Of a stretch of 64,000 bases of DNA, positions 42,558 through 51,467 are shown piece after piece; within the stretch, counting starts at the first letter, position 1; each line of letters starts with the position of its first letter. The notes below the pieces were generated by a model, which saw only the letters and a program-made list of their open reading frames with translations, did not search any database and was not told the DNA's origin. Origin of the DNA: an uncultured Gammaproteobacteria bacterium (GTDB lineage: Bacteria > Pseudomonadota > Gammaproteobacteria > HK1); the NCBI GenBank assembly GCA_958295465.1, contig OY282353.1, positions 2,533,001-2,597,000 on the forward strand, given 5' to 3'. The position numbers and the translations under genes are program-made.

Positions 42558-44840
42558 CTACCCCCCGAGACCCCGCATCACGTTCATGACCACCGCGAGG
42601 CCTGCATCGTCGCCGAGGGTCAGGATCGACTCCGGGTGGAACTGCACCGCCGCGACCGGAAGCTCCGGGTGCTCGACCGCCATCACCACGCCCTCGTCGC
42701 TCTCGGCGGTGATCTCCAGCGCATCCGGAAACGTGCTCCGGTCCGCGTAGAGCGAATGGTACCGCCCGCCCTCGAACCGTTCGGGCAGGCCGTCGAAGAG
42801 CCGGCCCCCGCGCACGTTGACCATCGACGGCTTGCCGTGCATCGGCGACGGCAGCACCGAGAGCCGGCCGCCGTGGTACTCGACGATCCCTTGCAGCCCG
42901 AGGCAGACCCCGAACAGCGCGATGCCGGCTGAAAGCGTCGCGCCGATGGTCTCGCCGACGTTGAAATCCTCCGGGCGGCCGGGGCCGGGCGAGAGCAGCA
43001 CCAGATCCGGCCTTTCTTCCGCGATCCGGCGGCGCGGGAAGCCCGCGCGGTAGGTGATCACCTCCGCACCGGTGCGGCGGAAGTAGCCGGCCAGGGTGTG
43101 CACGAAGGAGTCCTCGTGATCGACCATCATCACCCGCCGGCCCTCGCCCGGCCGATCCGCCCCCGCCTCGACCCGAGGCGCTGTCTCGACACGAGGCGCC
43201 ACCTCGACCCTCGGCCCCGGCGCGCGGTCGCTGCGCCGGATCGCGTCGAGCAACGCCGACGCCTTCAGCCGCGTCTCCGCCTCCTCGCCCTCCGGGTCGG
43301 ACCCGAACAGCAGCGTCGCCCCGGCCCGCACCTCGGCCACCCCGTCCTTCACCCGCACCGTGCGCAGGGTGAGTCCGGTGTTCATGTTGCCGTCGAACCC
43401 GAGGAAGCCGATCGCGCCGCCGTACCAGCGCCGCGGCGAGCGCTCGTGGTCTTCGATGAACTGGATGGCGTGCTGCTTCGGCGCCCCGGTGACGGTAACC
43501 GCCCACGTGTGGGCGAGGAAGCCGTCGAGCGCGTCATAGCCTTCGCGCAGCCGCCCCTCGACGTGATCCACGGTGTGGATGAGCCGTGAATACATTTCGA
43601 TCTGGCGGCGTCCGATCACCCGCACGCTCTCCGCCTCGCAGACCCGCGACTTGTCGTTGCGGTCCACGTCGGTGCACATCGTGAGCTCGGATTCCTCCTT
43701 CTCCGAGTTCAGCAGCGCGCGGATCTGGCGCGCGTCGCCGATCGCGTTGGCGCCACGCGCGATGGTGCCCGAGATCGGACAGGTCTCGATGCGCCGGCCC
43801 TCGACCCGCACGTACATCTCCGGCGAGGCAGCCACCAGGTACTCCCGCTCCCCGAGGTGCATCAGCGCGCCGTAGGGGGCAGGGTTCCGCTCCTTCAGCC
43901 GCTGGTAGAGAACCGACGGCGGCGCGGCGCAAGGCTCGAAGAAGGTCTGGCCGGGCACCACCTCGAAGAGGTCGCCGCGCCGGAACGCCTCGATCGCCGC
44001 CCGGACCGTCGCCGCGTACTCCCCCGGGGCGTGGTCGCATTCCCGCTCGACCGCGCCGGCGGGCGCGTAAGGCGTCCGGGAGCCGGTGCGGGGGAGACCG
44101 GCGGTGCGCCTGCCGCCCGTCTCGAACTCGTAGCGGTAGCGCATCGCGGTCTCGCGCCGGTGGTCCACGACGAGGACGTCGTCGGGCAGCAGGAGCACGA
44201 GGCTGCGCTCGCGCTCGTCGCGCGGCATCGCGAGCCGGATCGGGTCGAACTGGAACGCGAGCTCATAGCCGAACGCACCGTAGAGCCCGAGATGGGTGTC
44301 CTCGGGGCTGCGGAAGAGGTCGATGAGCGCGCGCACCACCGAGAACAGGGTCGGCTGCCTGCTGCGCAGCTCCTCGGGGAACCACTCCTCGGAGGCCCGC
44401 ACCGTCCCGGTGACCGCGCGCCCGCCCGCTTCCAGAGCCGCGACCGCATCGCAGTCTCGGAGCGCCGCCGCGACGGCGGGGAGGAGCACCTCACCGCGCT
44501 CGTTGCACGCCCGGACCTCGAAGCCGCGCCGCCGGCCCGTGAACGCGAGCGCGGGGTCGCAGAAGCCGATGTCCCAGCGGGTGTAGCGCCCCGGATACTC
44601 GAACGACGAGGTGAGCAGCACCCCGAGCCGCTCGTCGAGCGCCCCGGCGAGCGAGGCGATCGCGTCGTCGCGGGTTTCAATCCGGGCGGTGCGCGTGATC
44701 GCGATCCCCCCGGTGGTGAGGTAGGTCTTCGTTCGGCCGTCGCCGGCGCCATTGCCGATGTCGCCGGTATCCTTGTCGATAGTGCTGCCGGTGTTGCCGG
44801 CGCCGCTGCCGGGATGGCCGTTGCCGTGGCTGTCGTTCAT
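42558..44840 (-). CDS. trpEG: Anthranilate synthase, fused TrpE-TrpG
   Basis: 760 residues. The TrpE half (to about 540) has YGAFGYELAFQFDPIR, FEVVPGQTFFEPC, PYGALMHLGEREYLVAASPE, SGTIARGANAIGDARQI, LTMCTDVDRNDKSRVCEAES and AVTVTGAPKQHAIQFIEDHE. The TrpG half has MVDHEDSFVHTLAGYF, LFGVCLGLQGIVEYHGG with the catalytic Cys, and VAAVQFHPESILT with the catalytic His-Glu. It makes anthranilate from chorismate and glutamine. A repetitive linker (three PRVE-type units) joins the halves. It is preceded by a Trp-rich leader peptide and attenuator, so expression responds to Trp-tRNA. The first 40 residues are Gly/Asp/Asn-rich and not conserved. Confidence 0.96.
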   Translation of the reverse strand: MNDSHGNGHPGSGAGNTGSTIDKDTGDIGNGAGDGRTKTYLTTGGIAITRTARIETRDDAIASLAGALDERLGVLLTSSFEYPGRYTRWDIGFCDPALAFTGRRRGFEVRACNERGEVLLPAVAAALRDCDAVAALEAGGRAVTGTVRASEEWFPEELRSRQPTLFSVVRALIDLFRSPEDTHLGLYGAFGYELAFQFDPIRLAMPRDERERSLVLLLPDDVLVVDHRRETAMRYRYEFETGGRRTAGLPRTGSRTPYAPAGAVERECDHAPGEYAATVRAAIEAFRRGDLFEVVPGQTFFEPCAAPPSVLYQRLKERNPAPYGALMHLGEREYLVAASPEMYVRVEGRRIETCPISGTIARGANAIGDARQIRALLNSEKEESELTMCTDVDRNDKSRVCEAESVRVIGRRQIEMYSRLIHTVDHVEGRLREGYDALDGFLAHTWAVTVTGAPKQHAIQFIEDHERSPRRWYGGAIGFLGFDGNMNTGLTLRTVRVKDGVAEVRAGATLLFGSDPEGEEAETRLKASALLDAIRRSDRAPGPRVEVAPRVETAPRVEAGADRPGEGRRVMMVDHEDSFVHTLAGYFRRTGAEVITYRAGFPRRRIAEERPDLVLLSPGPGRPEDFNVGETIGATLSAGIALFGVCLGLQGIVEYHGGRLSVLPSPMHGKPSMVNVRGGRLFDGLPERFEGGRYHSLYADRSTFPDALEITAESDEGVVMAVEHPELPVAAVQFHPESILTLGDDAGLAVVMNVMRGLGG

Positions 44841-44909
44841 CGCTCTCACCCTGATGTGGATGCCTGGACGTTTCGATGCCGGGACCGGGGTGGAGCGGGA
44901 CACCGGATG

Positions 44910-44943
44910 AAAAAAAGGGCCGTCCACCTCCCGGTGGCGGCCC
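44910..44943 (-). terminator. trp attenuator terminator
   Basis: On the minus strand GGGCCGCCACC, GGGA, GGTGGACGGCCC then seven T: a strong hairpin with U-run, about 50 bases after the trpL stop and 70 before the trpEG start. This is the expected place for a transcription attenuator. Confidence 0.9.
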
Positions 44944-44994
44944 TCGATGCTGGAATGCGACTGGAAATGCGCGCGCGAATTCGGGGCCGCCCGA

Positions 44995-45039
44995 TCAGCC
45001 GGGCCACCACCAGCGATTCGAGACACGCCGTATGTCCAT
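44995..45039 (-). CDS. trpL: trp operon leader peptide with three consecutive Trp codons
   Basis: Fourteen codons: MDIRRVSNRWWWPG then TGA. The three adjacent TGG codons are diagnostic of trp leader peptides. When charged tRNA-Trp is scarce the ribosome stalls on them, which should allow an alternative RNA fold and prevent the terminator at 44910-44943. It lies upstream of trpEG on the same strand. The ribosome-binding site is weak. Confidence 0.9.
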   Translation of the reverse strand: MDIRRVSNRWWWPG

Positions 45040-45092
45040 GGAGTCGAGCTTGGCAGGGTGCAGGGGGCGAGTCAACGCGAAGTCTTGCCCAC

Positions 45093-45160
45093 CAGCAATT
45101 CCCGCTAACGTCCCGAGCATGATCGTGTCATCGGAATTTCGCGGCCTTTTCCGCCGGCGC
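45093..45160 (+). repeat. MITE-like repeat, partial copy C
   Basis: CAGCAATTCCCGCTAACGTC then GTGTCATCGG and TTTCGCGGCCTTTTCCGCC match the first half of the copy at 51346; the other end is missing. It lies between the transporter's last gene and trpL, close to where the trp promoter should be. Confidence 0.75.
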
Positions 45161-45247
45161 GCCCGATGACGCGCTCGTGAAAGGGGCCCATGTAGCGAAA
45201 GAGATGGCGGTCACGACGCATCGAGGCCCCTCCTCGCACCCGGACCG

Positions 45248-46147
45248 TCAGCGCTGCATCCCCCAGCGGTACACGGTGCGCAGCTCGACGTTCCTGAAGA
45301 TGACGTTCTCGACCGTGATCCCGATGAGGATCACGGTGAACAGGCCCGCGAAGACGTGCGCGGTCTCGAGGTTCTGGCTGTTCTCGTAGATGAACCAGCC
45401 GAGGCCGCCGCTGCCGGAGGAGGCGCCGAAGACCAGCTCGGCGCCGATCAGGGTGCGCCAGGAGAACGCCCAGCCGATCTTCATCCCCGACAGGATCGAC
45501 GGCAGTGCGGCCGGGATCAGGATCTTCATCACGTAGCGGATGTTCCGCAGCCCGTAGTTCTGCCCGATCATCCGCAACGTCTCGCTCACCGACTGGAAGC
45601 CGGTGTGGGTGCTCAGCGCCACCGCCCAGAGCACGGAATGGATGGTGACGAAGACGATGCTCGCGGTCCCGAGCCCGAACCACAGCATCGCGAGCGGCAG
45701 CAGCGCGATGGCCGGCAGGGGGTTGAACATCGCGGTGCAGGTGGAGAGGAAGTCCGCGCCGATGCGCTGCGCGCTGGCCCACAGCACCAGGGCGGCGGAG
45801 AGCGCGAGTCCGGTCGTGTAGCCGATGAGCAGGGTGCTCACCGAGAACCAGATCTTGCGGAGCAGATCGCTGTCGATCAGGGACAGCCACAGCGCCTCGG
45901 CCGAGGTGGAGAACCGCGGAAACATGAGCGGCTCGACGTCCAGGGCCACCGTGTAGACCTGCCAGGCGACCACCAGGCCGATGAGGATCGTGGCCTTGCG
46001 CACCCCGTTGACGTTCCAGGCGCGCTCGAGCCCGGACAGCTTGCGCTCGACGTCGCCGATCTCCGCTTCGCCGAGCGTCTCGACCACGAATTCCGGGCGG
46101 ACGTACACGTCCGGACCCTTCCCGCCGCTCGCCGCCGCTCCGCTCAT
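45248..46147 (-). CDS. NitT/TauT-type ABC transporter permease (second)
   Basis: 299 residues. Five to six membrane helices (ILIGLVVAWQVYTVALDV, IGYTTGLALSAALVLWASA, PLPAIALLPLAMLWFGLG) and the EAA-type loop SVSETLRMIGQNYGLRNIRY, MKIGWAFSWRTLIGAELVFG. It is a paralogue of the upstream permease, and its ATG overlaps that gene's stop (ATGA). The two probably form a heterodimeric channel. Substrates in this class include taurine, sulfonates, nitrate and thiamine precursors. Confidence 0.88.
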   Translation of the reverse strand: MSGAAASGGKGPDVYVRPEFVVETLGEAEIGDVERKLSGLERAWNVNGVRKATILIGLVVAWQVYTVALDVEPLMFPRFSTSAEALWLSLIDSDLLRKIWFSVSTLLIGYTTGLALSAALVLWASAQRIGADFLSTCTAMFNPLPAIALLPLAMLWFGLGTASIVFVTIHSVLWAVALSTHTGFQSVSETLRMIGQNYGLRNIRYVMKILIPAALPSILSGMKIGWAFSWRTLIGAELVFGASSGSGGLGWFIYENSQNLETAHVFAGLFTVILIGITVENVIFRNVELRTVYRWGMQR

Positions 46148-47046
46148 ATCGTCTGCATCCCCCAGCGGCCGACGGTGCGCAGCTCCAGGTTCCGGAACAC
46201 CACGTTCTCGACCGTGATCCCGACCAGGATCACGGTGAACAGGCCGGCGAACACGAACGGGATCTGGAGGTCCATCTGGTTGGCGAAGATGAACCAGCCG
46301 AGGCCGCCCTCCCCGGTGCCCTCGGTGTCCACCACCGCCCCGCCGAACACCAGCTCCGCCGCGATCAGGGTGCGCCACGCGTACGCCCAGCCGATCTTCA
46401 TGCCGGTCAGGATCGAGGGGAACGCGGCGGGGATCAGGAGCTTCACCACGTACCGGATGCCGCGCAGCCCGTAGTTGCGCCCGACCATGCGCTGGGTCTC
46501 GCTCACCCCCATGAACCCCGTGTGCATGTTGAGCGCGACCGGCCACACCACCGAGTGGAGCAGGGTGAACACGATGGCGTCGGCCCCGAGGCCGAACCAC
46601 AGCATCGCCATCGGGAGGAGCGCGATGGCCGGCAGCGGGTTGAGCATCGCGGTCAGGGTGCTCAGCAGGTCGCTGCCGAAGCGGGTGGCCACGGCCAGCG
46701 TCGTGAGCACGGTGGCGATTCCGATCCCGATGACGTAGCCGGCGAGCAGGATCTTCACGGAGTTCCAGATCATGTAGAGCAGGTGCTCGCCCCACAGCGC
46801 GGTGAACAGCGCCGCGCCGGTGTCGGAGAACGTCGGGAGCAGGTACTCGGAGATGCCGCCGAAGCGCGTGTACAGCTCCCAGACGACGACCAGGGATACC
46901 AGGATGGTGAGCTTGCGCACCGAGTTGAGGTTCGAGAAGCGCTCCCAGGGAGAGAGCCGGCGGGCGACGTCGCCGGTGTCGGCATCCCCGAGCCCGGTGG
47001 TCTCGTACTCGTCACGCAGGTGGACCGCGGGGGCGTGTTCAGGCAT
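46144..47046 (-). CDS. NitT/TauT-type ABC transporter permease (first)
   Basis: 300 residues. Membrane segments include LTILVSLVVVWELYTRFGGI, YVIGIGIATVLTTLAVA and PLPAIALLPMAMLWFGLGAD, with the coupling loop GVSETQRMVGRNYGLRGIRY and MKIGWAYAWRTLIAAELVFG. It is encoded between the ATPase and the second permease. The ATG 47046 was chosen by family N terminus. The 117 bases between it and the ATPase stop hold short repeats (GCTCAGGCATG) and look scrambled. Confidence 0.88.
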   Translation of the reverse strand: MPEHAPAVHLRDEYETTGLGDADTGDVARRLSPWERFSNLNSVRKLTILVSLVVVWELYTRFGGISEYLLPTFSDTGAALFTALWGEHLLYMIWNSVKILLAGYVIGIGIATVLTTLAVATRFGSDLLSTLTAMLNPLPAIALLPMAMLWFGLGADAIVFTLLHSVVWPVALNMHTGFMGVSETQRMVGRNYGLRGIRYVVKLLIPAAFPSILTGMKIGWAYAWRTLIAAELVFGGAVVDTEGTGEGGLGWFIFANQMDLQIPFVFAGLFTVILVGITVENVVFRNLELRTVGRWGMQTI

Positions 47047-47163
47047 GAGGGACCGCTCCCGTTTCGGCCGCGGCATCCCGGCCGGGAAGAAGACAGGCAC
47101 GCTCAGGCATGCGGGACGACTCCTGCTTCGGCAGCGCTTCGGCTTGGAAGGGCAGGCGTGCGC

Positions 47164-48003
47164 TCAGGCATGCGGCGCGGCCTCTTCCTCCAGGATGCGA
47201 TCCGCGAACAGCATGTCGTGGATGCGCTTCTGCAGCGCCGAGAACGGCTCGCCGCCGACGTCTTCGTGGCCGAGGTGGTGGGCGTTCAATTCCGCCTTCA
47301 CCTGGCCGGGGTGCGGCGAGAGCACGAGGATGCGGCTGCCGACGATGCACGCCTCCTCGATGGAATGGGTGACGAAGAGCACCGTGAAGTGGGTGTCCTC
47401 CCATAGCTGGAGCAACTCTTCCTGCATCTGGCGCCGGGTGAGGGCGTCGAGCGCCGCGAAGGGCTCGTCCATCAGCAGGACATCGGGCTCCATGGCCATC
47501 CCGCGGGCGATCGCCACCCGCTGTTTCATGCCCCCGGAGAGCATGTGGGGATAGGTGTCCTCGAAGCGGTCGAGCTTCACCTTGCGGATGTACTGCCGCG
47601 CGATGTCGTCGGCCTCCGCACCGGTGGCGCACCGCCCGCCGTTGATCAGCGCGAAGGTGATGTTCTGCCTGACGGTCTTCCAGGGCAGGAGCTGGTCGAA
47701 CTCCTGGAAGACCATGACCCGGTCGGGACCCGGCTCCGAGATCCCGCGGCCCTTGAGCCGCATCTCCCCCTCCACCGGTTTCATGTATCCCGCGACCCCC
47801 TTGAGCAGGGTGGACTTGCCGCACCCGGAGGGGCCGAGCAGGACGAAGCGATCGGAGGGGTAGACCTGGAACCCGACCCGGTACGTCGCGGTGATCAGGT
47901 GCTCCTTGGTCTTGTACTGCAGGGTGACCCCGTCGACGTCGAGGATCGGAGTGGGGGCCGCGGCGGGAGCGGGTCCCGCCGCGGCCCTGGTGGCTTCGGC
48001 CAT
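47164..48003 (-). CDS. ABC transporter ATP-binding protein, NitT/TauT type
   Basis: 279 residues. Walker A GPSGCGKST (57-65), Q-loop VFQEFDQLLPWKTVRQN, signature MLSGGMKQRVAIARGMAM, Walker B VLLMDEPFAALDALTRR and the switch His in VLFVTHSIEEA. It powers import with the two permeases and the periplasmic protein encoded just upstream. The gene for the binding protein ends 4 bases before this one. Confidence 0.93.
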   Translation of the reverse strand: MAEATRAAAGPAPAAAPTPILDVDGVTLQYKTKEHLITATYRVGFQVYPSDRFVLLGPSGCGKSTLLKGVAGYMKPVEGEMRLKGRGISEPGPDRVMVFQEFDQLLPWKTVRQNITFALINGGRCATGAEADDIARQYIRKVKLDRFEDTYPHMLSGGMKQRVAIARGMAMEPDVLLMDEPFAALDALTRRQMQEELLQLWEDTHFTVLFVTHSIEEACIVGSRILVLSPHPGQVKAELNAHHLGHEDVGGEPFSALQKRIHDMLFADRILEEEAAPHA

Positions 48004-48007
48004 GGAT

Positions 48008-49024
48008 TCAGCTACCGTCCTGGTCGTAGTTGTTCTCCCAGTAGTAGTCCTTCCAGCTCCCGGCCTTGTTCTTGACCGCCCCCACGCTGTGGAGGAACTC
48101 GGCGAACTGCATGGTGCGCTCTGGTTGCACCGAGTAGTCCATCTCGCCGGGGGTGGTGAGCATCCGGATCACGTCGTCCTTGTCGAGCTTGGACCTGGTG
48201 AACCGGTGGTAGAGCTCGGCCCCGCGCTTCTTGTCCTCGTTGATCCAGTCGATCGCGGTGCGGAACGACTTCCACACGCACTCGTAGAGCCCGGGGTTCT
48301 CGGTCTTCCACCTCTCGGTGTTGTACATCGCGACGGTGGAGTGGCGACCGCCGAGCACGTCGTAGGAGGTGATGACGTTGTGGGCCTTGCCGCTCTGGAG
48401 CTCCTGCCACGAGGTCGGAAGGGTCGCGAAGTGGCTCTTCACCGCCTGGCCGCCCGCGAGCAGGGCCGCGGCCGCCGAGGGATGCTTCATCGACACGGTC
48501 ATGTCGTCGAGCTTGTCGAAGCTGTCCTGCCCCCACTGCTTCGCCGCCGCCATCTGCAGCACCCGGGCCTGGATCGACACCTTCACCGAGGGCGTCGCGA
48601 TCTTGTGGTCCTCGGCGTCCAGGTAGTCGGGGAGCGTCTTCACGCCCGGGTCGTTGGTGTTGAGCTTGAGGGGCATCGCGGCGAGGTTGGTCATCGCCCG
48701 CACGTTCAGCTTGCCCTTCGTCTTGTCCCAGATGGTGAGCAGCGGGCCGATGCCGCCGGCCGCGAAGTCCACGTTGCCCGAGAGCAGCGCCTGGTTGACC
48801 GCGGCGCCGCCGCTGAAGCGGTGCATCGAGACCTTGACGTCCCCGAGCCCCGTGTCCTTCGCGCATGCCTCGACGAGCTTCTGGTCGACGACCACGTGCA
48901 TCGGCAGGTAGAGCAGGCCGAACTGCTGGGCGAAGCGGACCTGGTCCGCTTCCGCCGAAGCGCCGGCGCTCGCCCCGGCGAGCACGGCGGCGGCGACGGC
49001 GCCGGTGATGTTTCGTATTCTCAT
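48008..49024 (-). CDS. Periplasmic substrate-binding protein of NitT/TauT-type ABC transporter
   Basis: 338 residues. A signal peptide covers about residues 1-25 (MRIRNITGAVAAAVLAGASA, cut near GASA). The mature part reads VRFAQQFGLLYLPMHVVVDQ, GGAAVNQALLSGNVDFAAGG, IGPLLTIWDKTKGKLNVRAM. This is the SsuA/TauA/THI5-like fold. It delivers the substrate to the permeases; the ligand is unknown. The ATG has AGGAGGAACGTC upstream. It is the first gene of the four-gene operon. Confidence 0.92.
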   Translation of the reverse strand: MRIRNITGAVAAAVLAGASAGASAEADQVRFAQQFGLLYLPMHVVVDQKLVEACAKDTGLGDVKVSMHRFSGGAAVNQALLSGNVDFAAGGIGPLLTIWDKTKGKLNVRAMTNLAAMPLKLNTNDPGVKTLPDYLDAEDHKIATPSVKVSIQARVLQMAAAKQWGQDSFDKLDDMTVSMKHPSAAAALLAGGQAVKSHFATLPTSWQELQSGKAHNVITSYDVLGGRHSTVAMYNTERWKTENPGLYECVWKSFRTAIDWINEDKKRGAELYHRFTRSKLDKDDVIRMLTTPGEMDYSVQPERTMQFAEFLHSVGAVKNKAGSWKDYYWENNYDQDGS

Positions 49025-49218
49025 GACGTTCCTCCTGATGATTCCTTGACGGTGCCTGGCGGATCTCCGGGCGAAAGCGCCAGCGTTGCAGTGCTGGTGC
49101 CCGCGGGCGCAAGCGGCGATGCTAGTCGGAATCGGAGCGGTGCTCAATGCGCGGAAGTAGTGGAATCAGGGCCGTTTCACACTATGGCATGACGCGAGTT
49201 TCGGGATTCGTAACGCCT

Positions 49219-49312
49219 GGATTCCCGCTTGCGCGGGAATGACGGACGGCGCGGAGTGGATTCCCGCAACCCGCTTTCGCGGGCACATGCTCCGTGGGAA
49301 TGACGGCCTGAA
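49219..49312. repeat. REP-like repeats (GGATTCCCGC...GCGGGAATGACGG)
   Basis: Two or three adjacent palindromes: GGATTCCCGCTTGCGCGGGA then ATGACGG, followed by GGATTCCCGC and GGGAATGACGG. The same motif recurs at 59484-59584, and a diverged one near 42472. These short hairpins are typical intergenic repeats. Confidence 0.75.
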
Positions 49313-50047
49313 GAAGACCATTGGGGCGTGTGGCTCGACCTCACCGACGGTGAACTCGACCTGCACGCCGTTTTAGCCTGAAAGTCCTTTGCTTTCTGCA
49401 ACCAATACGTCTTCGGGTAGAAATGTCATGCGATTGCGCCGGGCGAAGCTTGGTGAAGGGGGAAGGCATGTAGAGGGGGAGACATGGCGGAAACCTTCTA
49501 TGCGACCCAGCAGGTGAGAGACCTGACCGGCCAAGGCTGGCCCCCAGCCGGAACCGGGTGTTGCGTGGTTCGGGGGTGACCCCGGCTGCGAAGCGTCCAC
49601 AGGGAGCGTGCAGGCCGCGTGATTGAGCCCCGAAAGAATCATCTCTGCGGAGTCGAGCCGTTTGCATGGCGGAAGACGCCATCCCCGGTCCCGAACGGGT
49701 CTGGGTCCGGTGCTCCGCCGGGGTCGAAGAGCGGGGCATGGACGCGAGGGTCGTCCAGGAACCTGGGAGGTCTCGTCTTCTCCACCGTGCAGAGGCGGCG
49801 CGGGCGCTGCGGTGAGAAATGGTCCGGGTCCACGGGGAGCGCGTCCCGCCCCGTGGGAGCGAGGGGGGCGCAAGCGGCTGGACCGGCGTTCGTGGCGCGG
49901 GCGGATGGGGTGGGAGCGATTCGGCCGGTTGCGCAAGACCTTTCCCCTCCCCCAAGAGTGCATGGTGCACAGTGCGTACCGTTGCGTAGCGAATCCATAG
50001 TCCGAGGAGCCGGGTGCTCGAATCGGGCACGCCCGGATCTGTGGGAG
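49313..50047. other. Long non-coding stretch, no gene recognised
   Basis: About 735 bases. Open frames on both strands have no recognisable protein similarity. The sequence from about 49500 to 49900 has several possible stems (GGCCAAGGCTGGCCCCCAGC near 49530) and could be the RNA part of a group II intron-like element, but no intron reverse transcriptase follows and I cannot confirm this. Confidence 0.3.
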
Positions 50048-50071
50048 CCGCGGGCGGGTAACCGCCCGCGG
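50048..50071 (-). terminator. Strong hairpin downstream of ferredoxin-NADP reductase gene
   Basis: CCGCGGGCGG, loop GTAA, CCGCCCGCGG: a perfect 10-bp stem 18 bases past the stop codon. There is no T-run, so it may stabilise mRNA or aid termination. Confidence 0.5.
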
Positions 50072-50089
50072 CCACCCGGCCTGGCAGGT

Positions 50090-51148
50090 CTATTGCACCG
50101 TCCGCTCGATCTCTCCGGAGACCCTGAGGCGCTGGTGCATGACGGGGCTGGTGGTGGTGTACTGGAGAAACTGCCTCGCTTGCGGGTCGAGGTGCTTCTG
50201 GACCGCGAACGCGACGAGCGCCGCCTCGTGAAAGCCGCTCAGGATGAGCTTCTTCTTGCCGGGGTAGGTGTTGATGTCGCCGATCGCGAAGATTCCCGGG
50301 ACGCTGGTCTGGAACTTCTCGGTATCCACCGGGATCTGGCGCTTCTCCACCCCGAGGCCCCACTCGGCGATCGGACCGAGGTTGGGCGAGAGCCCGTAGA
50401 AGACGAGCAGATCGTCGAAGTGCACCGCGTGCTTCCCGGCGCCCTTCTCGAACGGCTCGACCTCGATGCCTTTCAGGGTGCCGCCTTCCTCCACCAGGCC
50501 GCCGATCCGGCCGATGAGGATGTGGATGCGTTCGGGCTCCGCCGCGGCCATCGCCCGCAGACGCTCGACCGAGACGGGCTGGGCGCGAAAGCTCTCGCGC
50601 CGATGCACCAGGGTGAGGCTCTTCGCCAGCGGCGCCAGCTCCAGCGCCCAGTCGAGAGCCGAGTCGCCGCCGCCGAGAACCGCGACCGCCTTGTCGCGAT
50701 ACCGGGATTTGTCGAGCACCTTGTATTCAACGTTGACCCCCTCGTAGCCCTTCACGCCGGGAAGGCGAAGCGGCCGCGGCTGGAAGGAGCCGAGCCCTCC
50801 CGCGACCACCACCGTACGGGTACGGAACCGGGTCCCGGAGGACGTCTCCAGCGAGAAGGCGCCGTCGGGCTCGCATTCGAGCTTCACCACCATCTCGCCC
50901 AGATGGAAATCGGGCTTGAAGGGCCGGATTTGCTCCGCGAGACGATCGACGAGCTCGCGCGCACCCACCACCGGAAGAGCGGGTATGTCGTAGATCGGCT
51001 TCTCCGGATAGAGCGCGACGCATTGCCCGCCGATCTCCGGCAGGGCGTCCACCACGTGCGCATGGATGCCGAGCAACCCCAGCTCGAAAATCTGGAACAG
51101 GCCGCATGGGCCGGTGCCGATGATGACCACGTCGGTCTTGATGCTCAT
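50090..51148 (-). CDS. Ferredoxin-NADP reductase, thioredoxin-reductase-like type
   Basis: 352 residues. FAD-binding VVIIGTGPCGLFQIFELG, NADP-binding VAVLGGGDSALDWALELA, and VPGIFAIGDINTYPGKKKLI. It lacks the CxxC redox pair of thioredoxin reductase and has the C-terminal extension typical of this FNR class. It moves electrons between NADPH and ferredoxin or flavodoxin, and could serve the Rieske oxygenase (inference). The ATG 51148 follows GAGGAGATTG. Confidence 0.9.
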   Translation of the reverse strand: MSIKTDVVIIGTGPCGLFQIFELGLLGIHAHVVDALPEIGGQCVALYPEKPIYDIPALPVVGARELVDRLAEQIRPFKPDFHLGEMVVKLECEPDGAFSLETSSGTRFRTRTVVVAGGLGSFQPRPLRLPGVKGYEGVNVEYKVLDKSRYRDKAVAVLGGGDSALDWALELAPLAKSLTLVHRRESFRAQPVSVERLRAMAAAEPERIHILIGRIGGLVEEGGTLKGIEVEPFEKGAGKHAVHFDDLLVFYGLSPNLGPIAEWGLGVEKRQIPVDTEKFQTSVPGIFAIGDINTYPGKKKLILSGFHEAALVAFAVQKHLDPQARQFLQYTTTSPVMHQRLRVSGEIERTVQ

Positions 51149-51345
51149 CCCGATTCAATCTCCTCACAGGCCGGGACGTATCAAGGTGCACCGCGCGACC
51201 GTTGACATCCGGGCCGCGCGGAGCGAGTCGTCGAACATGAAGCCGTCACCGCGCCGGGCGCCCGGCCCGCTGGCGATGGCGTTTGGTGCGAAGATCGCGA
51301 TCGTACACCAGCAGGGGGCTGATCAAAATCTGGTGATTCCTCTTT

Positions 51346-51467
51346 CAGCAATTCCCGCTAACGTCTCGAACAGGGTCGTGTCATCGGGATTTCGCGGTCT
51401 TTTCTGCCGCCTGAACGTCTGGTCGTGGCGATTCGATGGACGTTTTCGGGCTTAGCGGGAATTGCTG
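51346..51467 (+). repeat. MITE-like 122-bp repeat, copy D (best preserved)
   Basis: Perfect 16-bp terminal inverted repeats: CAGCAATTCCCGCTAA at the left and TTAGCGGGAATTGCTG at the right. The interior holds GTCGTGTCATCGGGATTTCG and GATTCGATGGACGTTTTCGG, shared with the other copies. No coding capacity. Confidence 0.9.
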
